From the NCBI GenBank assembly GCA_963617205.1, contig CAVEOA010000002.1:1-64000 (forward strand): 64,000 bases of DNA, given 5' to 3'. The translations under genes and the position numbers were made by a program. Under the pieces are notes generated by a model that was not told where the DNA came from, ran no database searches, and saw only the letters and a list, made by a program, of their open reading frames with translations. Shown piece by piece: positions 51,766 to 59,681 of the stretch. Positions within the stretch are counted from its first letter, which is position 1, and every line of letters starts with the position of its first letter. The stretch comes from UBA11524 sp963617205. GTDB taxonomy: Bacteria; Bacillota; Clostridia; Christensenellales; Aristaeellaceae.

Positions 51766-52803
51766 TTACTTCAGAACAATAGCCTGCGAAAGATGACGGG
51801 GCGTGTCAGGCTCAAGACCTTTCTTCATGGCGACATGGTAGCCGATCATCTGTCCGAAAATGGAGCCAAGCACAGCGCAGGTCAGTTCATCATTGCCGAC
51901 CTTCAGCTGATACCGGCTGCCCGCCGCTTCAGGCGCAGGTCCCATGGCGACCGACACGCCGCCGTAGCCTTCAAGCTCGCGCAGGAGCTTTACATCCTCT
52001 TCCTGCGTTTCCGGCAGGGTGAAGATCATAATCAGCGTATTCCTGTCCACCAGGCTCATCGGACCGTGCCTGTATTCCAGAGAATAATATGCCTCGGAAT
52101 TGGAAAGGCTCATTTCCTTCATCTTGTTCATGCATTCGTTGGCAATGCCGTACATCATGCCCTGTCCCAAGGTGATGAACAGATTCAGCTCCGGATTTTC
52201 CGCGACAATCTTCTCCGCCAGCGCATCCATGGCAGGGATGGTCGTTTTTGCAATCGCCGGCAGTTCCTTCAGCTTTTCAATTTCGGCAATCCGACCTGCC
52301 GCAAACAGGCTGACGATTTCCGCCATCATCACCATGGCCGTAAACGACCGCGTCATGATGACGCTGTCCTCCGCCGTATCGGGGCAAAGCACATAATGAT
52401 CGTTGTAAAGCTTGCTGTCCGCATCGCAGGTGATGGCCAACGAGGTGACGCCTTCGATTTTCCGGACGTGGTCAATCGCACGGCGAACCTCCGTGGTATA
52501 GCTCTTGCGCGTGATTGGCAGAACAAGCGTCTTTGCGCCCTTAATATACGCGTGCGGCATATCGTAGAGCTCCGAGCAGCAAACCGCCCATGCAGGCGTC
52601 GCGTTATACTTGTTGAAAACATACGCAGCCGATTGCGCAAGATAGAAGGACGTGCCGCAGCCGGTAAAAATCAGCTGATCATATTTCTGCGCAAATACGT
52701 TTTTGAGCGTATCCAGCGTTTCAGGAAGCGTGTTGACCAGCGCTTCAAAGGAATCTGCCTGACCGTAAATTTCGCGATACGTTTTATTACCCAACTGATT
52801 CAT
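51766..52803 (-). CDS. SIS-domain protein (NagB-II/AgaS/FrlB-like deaminase or isomerase)
   Basis: 345 residues, two SIS domains. First: IFTGCGTSFYLAQSAA. Second: ITLGQGMMYGIANECMNKMKEMSLSNSEAYYSLEYRHGPMSLV, the hallmark of GlmS-type isomerases and amino-sugar-phosphate deaminases, with the Glu and His that act on the sugar ring. No glutaminase domain, so it is not GlmS. With NagA in the neighbourhood a glucosamine- or galactosamine-6-phosphate deaminase is the first guess. Confidence 0.85.
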   Translation of the reverse strand: MNQLGNKTYREIYGQADSFEALVNTLPETLDTLKNVFAQKYDQLIFTGCGTSFYLAQSAAYVFNKYNATPAWAVCCSELYDMPHAYIKGAKTLVLPITRKSYTTEVRRAIDHVRKIEGVTSLAITCDADSKLYNDHYVLCPDTAEDSVIMTRSFTAMVMMAEIVSLFAAGRIAEIEKLKELPAIAKTTIPAMDALAEKIVAENPELNLFITLGQGMMYGIANECMNKMKEMSLSNSEAYYSLEYRHGPMSLVDRNTLIMIFTLPETQEEDVKLLRELEGYGGVSVAMGPAPEAAGSRYQLKVGNDELTCAVLGSIFGQMIGYHVAMKKGLEPDTPRHLSQAIVLK

Positions 52804-52833
52804 GATTGTGCCTTCCTTTCTGTATTCAGCGTA

Positions 52834-53709
52834 TTAGCCTTTTACCGCGCCTGCCACAAGTCCCTTGACCATATACTTCTGGAAGAAGAAGAACAGCAGG
52901 AGCATCGGGAGGATGCCTACGATGGAAATCGTGTTGACCAGGGACCAGTCATACGACAGCTCGCCGAGATAGCGTGCCGAAATGCCGACGGACAGCGTCC
53001 GCAATGCGTCATTTTGAATCAGGATTGCCGCATGCAGGAAATCGTCCCACGCCATCAGGAATGCATAGATGCCCACAGCGAGCAAGCCGCCGGACACCAG
53101 AGGCAGAGAAATGGAGAACATAATGCGCCAGCGTCCGGCGCCGTCCACCGTTGCCGCCTCCTCGATGCTGTTCGGCACGCCATCGAAGAAGGAGATCATC
53201 AGCATCGTGCAGAACGGAATCTGCGACGCCGTGATGGCGAGAACAAGTCCCGGCAGCGTGTTGATCAGCCCCACCGAGCGCAGAATCCCGTACAGAGAGA
53301 TCAATCTGCTGACAACCGGGAACATCTGCGATGCCGTCAGAAGGGCAATCACGGCGGCGTTTAATTTCACATGCAGCCGCGACAGCGCATAGCCGGCGAG
53401 GAACGATGCAAACAGCGTAATCAGCGCAACCGCACCGGACACAATGAAGTTGTTGCGGTAGTAAACAAAGAACTGATTGTTTTCCGTTACCAGACGAACA
53501 TAGCTGTCAGCCGTAAAATTCTTCGGCCAGAAGGTCGGCGGATACAGGTATGCTTCCAGATTCGTTTTGAACGAGGTGATCAGCACCCAATACAGCGGGA
53601 ACAGCAGGAACAGCAGAATCACAAGCAGCAAAAGATATCGAAAAACATTCAGCACTACTGCTTTGGGGCGAATAGACCTGCGAACAGACGTATGAGCCGC
53701 TTCCATCAT
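52834..53709 (-). CDS. Sugar ABC transporter permease (MalG/UgpE type)
   Basis: 291 residues from ATGATG at 53709; GGAGG lies immediately upstream, which rules out the longer frame. Six membrane helices and the EAA loop EEAATVDGAGRWRIMFSISLPL. No ATPase is encoded in the locus, so a shared MsmK/MsmX-type ATPase elsewhere is expected. Confidence 0.92.
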   Translation of the reverse strand: MMEAAHTSVRRSIRPKAVVLNVFRYLLLLVILLFLLFPLYWVLITSFKTNLEAYLYPPTFWPKNFTADSYVRLVTENNQFFVYYRNNFIVSGAVALITLFASFLAGYALSRLHVKLNAAVIALLTASQMFPVVSRLISLYGILRSVGLINTLPGLVLAITASQIPFCTMLMISFFDGVPNSIEEAATVDGAGRWRIMFSISLPLVSGGLLAVGIYAFLMAWDDFLHAAILIQNDALRTLSVGISARYLGELSYDWSLVNTISIVGILPMLLLFFFFQKYMVKGLVAGAVKG

Positions 53710-53720
53710 ATTTCCTCCTT

Positions 53721-54626
53721 TCACTCGGCTTGCTGACGACCAAGCACCTTTTTGAACAATGCCACCACCACAATCATCAGAAGCATCCAGATTGTTGTAA
53801 CGGCAGCACCGGATCCAAGGTTCTGGCTCACAAAGGCTTCGCGGTAAGAGAGGATTGCCAGCGTTGTCGTGGAATTAGACGGACCGCCGCCGGTCATCGT
53901 CCAAATCAGCGGGAACTGCTTGAAGTTCTCGATAATTGCCATCGTAATGACAACCGAAATGACGCTGCGCATATAGGGCATCACAATGTGAACAATGCGG
54001 GTAAAATACCCTGCGCCGTCGATTGTCGCCGCCTCGATGATATCGTCCGGAACATTCTGCAGACCTGCCAGCAGGAGCAGCGTCGTCAGCGGAATCTGCT
54101 TCCACAGAGCGGCAATGCCGATGCCAACCATCGCATACTGCGTGCTGTTCAGGATTGCAAAATCATTGACCTTCCCGAACGTAACGACGCTGACCAGATA
54201 TTTCAGCAGACCATACTGGCTCTGATAAATCCACATCCAGACCAATGCGGAAATAACCGTAGGAACCACCCAGGGCATCATCATCACGCTGCGGATGAAT
54301 CTCGCACCCTTCACGTTTGAATTAAGAAGGAGCGCAAAAATCATTCCAATCACGAATTGAGCCAGAACCACCCATAGAACAAATCCAAAGGTGCGCGTAA
54401 TCGTCGGCAGAAACCGACTGTTGGAAAAGAGTTTTATATAATTCTCAAAGTCGTTCCACACGGCGGGCGTTCCTTTGAGAATGTTCTTCATTTTATACTC
54501 CGTAAAGCTCATGCGCACGGAGTCGGCAATCGGAACCAGAATGAAAGCCGCAACAATCAGCATCGCCGGGATGACCAATATCATCCAAAACAGCTTGTCG
54601 GCTGTTGATTTGCGCATTTTCCCCAT
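53721..54626 (-). CDS. Sugar ABC transporter permease (MalF/UgpA type)
   Basis: 301 residues from the ATG at 54626 (AGAGGTG upstream). Six membrane helices; EAA loop IIEAATIDGAGYFTRIVHIVMP. Pairs with the permease 11 nt downstream. Confidence 0.92.
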   Translation of the reverse strand: MGKMRKSTADKLFWMILVIPAMLIVAAFILVPIADSVRMSFTEYKMKNILKGTPAVWNDFENYIKLFSNSRFLPTITRTFGFVLWVVLAQFVIGMIFALLLNSNVKGARFIRSVMMMPWVVPTVISALVWMWIYQSQYGLLKYLVSVVTFGKVNDFAILNSTQYAMVGIGIAALWKQIPLTTLLLLAGLQNVPDDIIEAATIDGAGYFTRIVHIVMPYMRSVISVVITMAIIENFKQFPLIWTMTGGGPSNSTTTLAILSYREAFVSQNLGSGAAVTTIWMLLMIVVVALFKKVLGRQQAE

Positions 54627-54680
54627 ACACACACCTCTTTCTCCTGCTCCTGTGATAGGCAGCAATCCGGTTCAATGTTC

Positions 54681-54724
54681 AAAAAAAAGACAGGGAAGGA
54701 AGGAGCTTGCCATTCCCTCCCTGT
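54681..54724 (-). terminator. Intercistronic terminator after the sugar-binding protein gene
   Basis: Minus strand ACAGGGAGGGAA (54724-54713) pairs with TTCCTTCCCTGT (54701-54690), then C and eight T's (54688-54681). It lies 25 nt after the binding-protein stop and before the permeases, so it should lower expression of all downstream genes relative to the binding protein. Confidence 0.85.
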
Positions 54725-54748
54725 CCTTCTTTGGACAGCCGGCGATTT

Positions 54749-55990
54749 TTACTCGCCAATCGTCTGATACGCGCTGGAATTTTTGAATTCTTCAATCGCC
54801 TCATCAACAGTCATGCCATTCAGGGTCACGTTCTGCGCGAGGGTGTCCAGCTCCAGATTCAGGTCATTCAGGGTTTCGATCATCGGGACAGCCTTCAGAT
54901 TGCCCTGAGAGCCAGTCGCGCCCTGAAGCACAGGAGCGACCTCAAGCTCTGCCGTCTTGGCGGACCAGCCGGCGGCAATGTCACGGATATAGTGACCGAC
55001 GACCTCGTCAGAAGTCACATATTCAATAAACTTGTTGACGCCTTCCGCATGACCATTCTTGTTGGACACCATGAACACGCCCGCATTCAGCACGGACTGA
55101 CCGGAGCCCTCGCCGCCCTTCATCGCAGGCGCGGAGGCCGTGAAGCTCGCCGCATCGGGGTTGATGCCGGATACGCCGCTGAAGCCCCAGGACTGATCGT
55201 AGTACATCGCCAGTTCACCGTTGGCAAAGGATTGACGCAGCTCCTTCAGCTTCTGGTTCGGCGTCATATAGCCAGCCTGATACAGCGCCTGCAGCGTTTC
55301 AAGCGCCTGACGGAAGCCATCGTTATCAATGCTCATCAGACCGGTATCCAGATCGAGCACCGTGCCGCCGAAGTTGTAGATGAAGGCGGTCAGCGAGGTG
55401 CCGGAAATCGCGACAGACGCAGTGGTCTGACCGAAGGGAACAACCGGGTTGCCCGTGATGGGGCTGGTCAATTTGCTGAGCTTTTCGCAGGCAACCATCA
55501 GATCATCATAGGTGGTCGGCACCTCGATGCCCGCCTGCGCAAACAGCTCGGTATTGTAGTACAGAATAAACGGCGACACATAGTAGGGGATTGCATAGCA
55601 TTCGCCGTCAAACTTGCACGAATCGAGGATGTTGGCGTCGAAGGTGTTGAGCAGATCCTCGCTCAGCACGTCCGTCACCGGATCGAAAGCATAGGCAAGG
55701 ACAGAGACCCAGGACAGCTCGCCGAAAAGCGCATCGCAGTAGTCGCCGCCGCCGGCCGCTGTGATCACCGTATTGGTGGTCTGGCCGTATTCGCTGGTGA
55801 CCCATTCGATGTCGTATTCGGGATAAGCAGCTTCAAAGCCTGCCTCAACACTGTTCCAGAACTCAGTGTAGTTGGATTCCAAAACCGCATAGTTGGAAAT
55901 CTTCAATACGGTCTTTTCCTCCGCCTGCGCACTCACCGCGAATGCCAGCAGCATGCACAACACCAGGAACACGGACATTGTCTTCTTCAT
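54749..55990 (-). CDS. Sugar ABC transporter substrate-binding protein (family 1)
   Basis: 413 residues. Signal peptide with type I cleavage (SAQA-EE) and no lipobox Cys, unusual for a monoderm importer. Typical family-1 features: ITAAGGGDYCDALFGEL, CYAIPYYVSPFILYYN, FANGELAMYYDQSW. Ligand unknown. First gene after the operator-bearing promoter at 56084-56111. Confidence 0.9.
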   Translation of the reverse strand: MKKTMSVFLVLCMLLAFAVSAQAEEKTVLKISNYAVLESNYTEFWNSVEAGFEAAYPEYDIEWVTSEYGQTTNTVITAAGGGDYCDALFGELSWVSVLAYAFDPVTDVLSEDLLNTFDANILDSCKFDGECYAIPYYVSPFILYYNTELFAQAGIEVPTTYDDLMVACEKLSKLTSPITGNPVVPFGQTTASVAISGTSLTAFIYNFGGTVLDLDTGLMSIDNDGFRQALETLQALYQAGYMTPNQKLKELRQSFANGELAMYYDQSWGFSGVSGINPDAASFTASAPAMKGGEGSGQSVLNAGVFMVSNKNGHAEGVNKFIEYVTSDEVVGHYIRDIAAGWSAKTAELEVAPVLQGATGSQGNLKAVPMIETLNDLNLELDTLAQNVTLNGMTVDEAIEEFKNSSAYQTIGE

Positions 55991-56083
55991 GACGCTACCT
56001 CCATTTTCAGTTAGAACGGCCCAGAATGTGACTCCAAGAGCTCTTGGGATTAAGCGTTCAAATACTGACCGCTTTCACCATCA

Positions 56084-56111
56084 TTATATCAACACGTGTT
56101 GACAATGTCAA
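56084..56111 (-). promoter_or_regulatory. Sugar operon promoter with a LacI-type operator in the spacer
   Basis: Minus strand TTGACA (56111-56106), 16-bp spacer, TATAAT (56089-56084). The spacer contains the perfect palindrome TCAACACGTGTTGA (56089-56102, central CG), the form of a LacI/GalR-family operator. A related half-site lies at the exporter promoter (57617-57625). The regulator is most likely the LacI protein at 58417. Confidence 0.75.
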
Positions 56112-56180
56112 GGGGTTTTTCAACTTTTTTCTTCAAAACAACATCATACAACGTGGCAGCATGATGGCTCATGAATTTTA

Positions 56181-56294
56181 CAGCATCTGTAATTGCAGAA
56201 ATCGGAAGTTTGCTGAACAGAAATCAAGATTTCTGCAAGAGATGGATAATGTAGATTCACATTCCATTGTGCCGCCGAATTATTCGGTGTCACC
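56181..56294. repeat. Dispersed two-hairpin intergenic repeat, copy B
   Basis: AATTGCAGAAAT (56191-56202) and GATTTCTGCAA (56228-56238) form hairpin 1; after CACATTC comes hairpin 2 built on GTGCCGCCGAAT/ATTCGGTGTCAC (56269-56293). Same order and motifs as copy A at 39026. The gene-free stretch 55991-56294 holds only this and the promoter/operator. Confidence 0.7.
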
Positions 56295-57455
56295 TTAAGC
56301 GTCTAAACTCGAATATACTATTTCACCGCCGACAATGGTTGTACAAACATCCAATTCATCGTTCAACAGCACCAAATCCGCATCAAAGCCGACCGCGATG
56401 CGCCCCTTTCTGTCGTCAAGACGCAATGCCGCCGCCACATTTTCCGTGAATAGCGGGATAATTTCCTCTAATGACTTTCCCGTAAAGCGAATCAGATTGC
56501 GCAGCGCCTGAATCATCGTCAGCGTGCTGCCTGCACGCGAGTTGCCATGCGCCAGCCGTGCATCGCCATTTTCAACGATTATATCATTCACGCCCAGCTT
56601 GTAGTTGCCGTCAGGAAGTCCGGCAGCCATGATGCTGTCCGTAATGGCAATCACCTTCTTCATCCCCTTGCACTTCAGGAGCATCCGAACCGTGCCGGGA
56701 TGCAGATGGCGACCATCGCAAATTGCCTCGCACCATGCATCGCTTTCCAAGGCAGCGCCCATAATCGCCGGCTCATGCTGATGGAAAAGCCTCATGCCGT
56801 TGAATGTGTGCGTTACGCAGCGTGCGCCCTTGCGGAATGCTTCCATGGCGACATCATACGTTGCCGCGCTATGCCCGATTGCAAACACAATCCGGTCGGA
56901 ATATTCCTCGATCACCTGCATGACGTCTTCTATTTCCGGCGCAACAGTCATATAGCGCAGATGATCTTTTGCCGCGCAGAGATACCGCTGCACCAGCGCA
57001 GCATCCCCTTTGCGCAGCAGATGCTCCGGCATCGCGCCCTTATATTCCGGATTCAGAAACGGCCCTTCCAAATGCACCCCCAACAGCTGTGCACCATAGC
57101 CATGCTCCTCGCACACCTGATTGATCGTGTCAATGCAGCGCATGGTTGTCTCTTCCGTATCCGTCAAAACCGACGCATTCCATGCCGTTACGCCCTGACT
57201 GGCAAAAAAGGCTGCAATCCGCTTCAAGCCATCGGCATCAGCCGCATTCACGTCCACGCCGGCACCGCCATGGGTATGCGCATCAATCAACCCCGGAATC
57301 AGCTTATATCCGCGCCAATCAACTCGTGTTGCTGACGCACAAAAAGAAACATCATCGCCTAAAGCTGTGATTTTTCCGTTGCTCATCAGCACGTTCATCC
57401 GCTCAAAATGTCCGTTCGCGTAAACCTGCGCATTTTCAATCATGAGTTCTGCCAT
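56295..57455 (-). CDS. nagA: N-acetylglucosamine-6-phosphate deacetylase NagA
   Basis: 386 residues from the ATG at 57455 (AAGGAAGG upstream); the longer frame crosses the promoter and is rejected. Metal-binding and catalytic residues: GLIDAHTHGGAG (His60, His62), LLGVHLEGPFLN (Glu), IGHSAATYD (His), CVTHTFNGM (His) and AITDSIMAAG (catalytic Asp). It deacetylates GlcNAc-6-P or GalNAc-6-P. No kinase or PTS to make the 6-phosphate is in the window. Confidence 0.93.
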   Translation of the reverse strand: MAELMIENAQVYANGHFERMNVLMSNGKITALGDDVSFCASATRVDWRGYKLIPGLIDAHTHGGAGVDVNAADADGLKRIAAFFASQGVTAWNASVLTDTEETTMRCIDTINQVCEEHGYGAQLLGVHLEGPFLNPEYKGAMPEHLLRKGDAALVQRYLCAAKDHLRYMTVAPEIEDVMQVIEEYSDRIVFAIGHSAATYDVAMEAFRKGARCVTHTFNGMRLFHQHEPAIMGAALESDAWCEAICDGRHLHPGTVRMLLKCKGMKKVIAITDSIMAAGLPDGNYKLGVNDIIVENGDARLAHGNSRAGSTLTMIQALRNLIRFTGKSLEEIIPLFTENVAAALRLDDRKGRIAVGFDADLVLLNDELDVCTTIVGGEIVYSSLDA

Positions 57456-57500
57456 TTTCAACGACCTTCCTTCTGCCTTTTTTGAGCTTTGACCTCTGCT

Positions 57501-57529
57501 ATCATACCACAAGCGGACGATCTTTGCAA
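57501..57529 (-). promoter_or_regulatory. nagA promoter
   Basis: Minus strand TTGCAA (57529-57524), 17-bp spacer, TATGAT (57506-57501). Divergent from the exporter promoter 76 bp away; no copy of the palindrome is in it. Confidence 0.6.
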
Positions 57530-57581
57530 ATGCGTAATCCCGTAAATGCTGTTTGAATGGAACAAACTTGAAATCATCACC

Positions 57582-57625
57582 TTGATATTTTGCAAAACTC
57601 ATGCTATAATAGACATACGTGTTGA
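57582..57625 (+). promoter_or_regulatory. Exporter-LacI operon promoter with degenerate operator
   Basis: TTGATA (57582-57587), 17-bp spacer, TATAAT (57605-57610). Directly after the -10 is GACATACGTGTTGA (57612-57625), which shares the right half (ACGTGTTGA) of the perfect palindrome at 56089-56102 and 10 of 14 positions overall. Confidence 0.65.
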
Positions 57626-57654
57626 ACGTCACCAAAGACTTGAAGGAGCGGCGT

Positions 57655-58380
57655 ATGTTCATTTGGATGTTTGCAACTCTCGTAGCCTATTTTGTAAAAG
57701 GAATATGTGGTTTTGCAAGCACGATGGTTTTTACCTCCATTGCCTCCCTTGGCAACGCGGCAAACGTCCTGATTACGCCCACCGATCTTTTGCTGGGCGC
57801 CCCTACCAATCTCATCATGATCGTCAAGCATCGTCAGTATCTCCGCGTCAAGCTGATTCTCCCCCTGTTCCTGACGGTCATGCTCGGTTCAATTCCCGGC
57901 GTTTTCTTCCTGCGGAACATCGATGCACAGCTGACAAAAGCGTTTTTCGGCGTGCTCATCATCTGCTTGAGCGGCTATTCCCTTCTAAGCGATCGACTTG
58001 TTCCTGCGCATCCCCTGAAAACCAGCAAGCCAGTGCTCTATCTCATCGGCATTCTCTCCGGCGTTGTGACAGGGCTTTACGGAGTAGGCGCTTTGCTCGC
58101 CGCCTATTTCAGCCACATCGAAAAGGATCCGCACGTTTTCAAGGGCAATATTTGCGCCGTCTTTTTAGCCGAGGATGTTTTCCGCCTCATTCTGTATATC
58201 GCGACAGGCATCATTACCGCTGACATCCTGAAAAGTGCCTTGCTGCTCACGCCCTTTATGATCATCGGCATGGTTGCAGGGCTCAAATGCTCTTCCAGGA
58301 TGAATGACCATCGCTTAAATCTGGTCATCAACCTCTTTCTGATTTTATCCGGCATCATTCTGATTTTTTCCGTTTTATAA
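57655..58380 (+). CDS. TSUP-family transporter, second copy
   Basis: 241 residues from the ATG at 57655 (GAAGGAG 6 nt upstream). Seven to eight membrane helices; repeat signatures are weaker than usual (YFVKGICGFASTMVF, GIITGLYGVGALLAAYF-like region). It is clearly different from the copy at 45084 but again probably moves a small anion. Co-transcribed with the LacI regulator. Confidence 0.8.
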   Translation: MFIWMFATLVAYFVKGICGFASTMVFTSIASLGNAANVLITPTDLLLGAPTNLIMIVKHRQYLRVKLILPLFLTVMLGSIPGVFFLRNIDAQLTKAFFGVLIICLSGYSLLSDRLVPAHPLKTSKPVLYLIGILSGVVTGLYGVGALLAAYFSHIEKDPHVFKGNICAVFLAEDVFRLILYIATGIITADILKSALLLTPFMIIGMVAGLKCSSRMNDHRLNLVINLFLILSGIILIFSVL

Positions 58381-58385
58381 CCCCC

Positions 58386-58402
58386 TTCAAAAGCGCTTTG
58401 AA
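58386..58402. promoter_or_regulatory. Imperfect palindrome upstream of the LacI gene (cre-like)
   Basis: TTCAAAAGCGCTTTGAA lies in the 36-bp gap between exporter and LacI genes. It resembles a LacI/CcpA-type operator with central GCGC and one extra A; autoregulation or catabolite control is possible but unproven. Confidence 0.35.
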
Positions 58403-58416
58403 AGAAGGCAGATACC

Positions 58417-59430
58417 GTGGAAATCAAGAAATCCGTTGTAACCCGCAAAGACGTTGCCTTAGCCGCCGGCGTATCTGAAACCATTGTGTCCTACGTCATC
58501 AACAACACCCGTCATGTGGCGCCTGAAAAAAGGAAGCGCGTGCTGGAGGCCATCGAGCAGTTGCATTATAAGCCGAATACCATTGCCCGTACCCTGCGCG
58601 GCAAAGGAAGCAGCCACATTTTGTTCGTTGCCGGCAATCTGAGCAACGAGTATTACGGCAGCCTTGTGGAGGCCATCGACGCCGTTGCCTGCGATGCAGG
58701 TTTTCTGATTTCTCTGATGAGCTATCAAAACTCGCCCGACTTTGTAAGCCGGATTCTGACGCGGCAGGTCGATGCCGTCATCATTTCCTCGATTGCGATG
58801 AGCGTGGACAGCATCCGAAAATTAGCGGACGCCGGTCTTGCCGTTGTGCTGCTCATGTCCCGTGATTATCCCGACCTGCATTGCGATAACATATCCCACA
58901 TCTATACCGGCATCGAAAGCGGCATCATGCGCGCTGTCCGATTGATGTATGACAAAGGGCGGCGCAACCTCGTGCATGTCGATCGCATCAGCCGAAACGG
59001 TCATTTTTCCAATCGGCAGGATCTTCGTTATCGCGGGTTCTGCAATCAGATGGAGGCATACGGGCTTCCCTTGCATAAGTCGTCCTTTATCACCGGATGC
59101 ACCAATTATGAGGAGCTGTTCGACGCGGTCAAGGCACGCATACGCAGCGGCATTCCCGTGGATGGCTTTGTCTGCCGCAACGACCTCCTTGCGTGCACGG
59201 TCGTGAATGCGGTGCAGAGCTGCGGGCTCAACGTGCCGAATGACATTTCCGTAACAGGCTTTGATGACTCTCGCATGAGCCGCGTTATTCAGCCGCAGTT
59301 AACCACTCTGGCGCATGATCAGGCCGGGATCGCCGCTGCCATTCTGGAAACCATCAAGCACATGCTCAGCGGCGGCAAGGCGGAGGATCACTATTTCCAA
59401 ACAACGTTGATTGAGCGGAGCACCACCTGA
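58417..59430 (+). CDS. LacI-family transcriptional regulator
   Basis: 337 residues from a GTG start (GAAAGAAGG upstream). N-terminal LacI helix-turn-helix (TRKDVALAAGVSETIVSYVI) and hinge helix (NTIARTLRGKGSS), then a periplasmic-binding-fold effector domain ending in VTGFDDSRMSRVIQPQLTTL. It lies between the sugar operon and the AraC locus and most likely controls the palindrome promoters at 56.1 and 57.6 kb. Confidence 0.93.
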   Translation: MEIKKSVVTRKDVALAAGVSETIVSYVINNTRHVAPEKRKRVLEAIEQLHYKPNTIARTLRGKGSSHILFVAGNLSNEYYGSLVEAIDAVACDAGFLISLMSYQNSPDFVSRILTRQVDAVIISSIAMSVDSIRKLADAGLAVVLLMSRDYPDLHCDNISHIYTGIESGIMRAVRLMYDKGRRNLVHVDRISRNGHFSNRQDLRYRGFCNQMEAYGLPLHKSSFITGCTNYEELFDAVKARIRSGIPVDGFVCRNDLLACTVVNAVQSCGLNVPNDISVTGFDDSRMSRVIQPQLTTLAHDQAGIAAAILETIKHMLSGGKAEDHYFQTTLIERSTT

Positions 59431-59479
59431 CTAAAGCGTTTTTTCCATGCGTCCCTCTGAAAAAGTTGCAATTCGTCCG

Positions 59480-59508
59480 TTGATTTCACCGCCGCTTTGA
59501 GATATAAT
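59480..59508 (+). promoter_or_regulatory. Promoter of the AraC-type regulator
   Basis: TTGATT (59480-59485), 17-bp spacer, TATAAT (59503-59508). The first in-frame ATG is at 59682, leaving a leader of about 165 nt; the leader frame is open from 59511 but has no ATG, GTG or TTG. Confidence 0.65.
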
Positions 59509-59681
59509 AAAGGTGGATTTGTGCGTATGCCCGTAATTTCATAAGAAAGGCGCTTATTGGCTATATCTTCCTCATAGCCTTCAAACACGTCAAACCGCGT
59601 TATATCGTACGATTTTCCGTTGCACAGCGGGCAGGGCGCTTCCTTCCAGACGACGATTTCACCGAAACGGAGCGTGATGCG

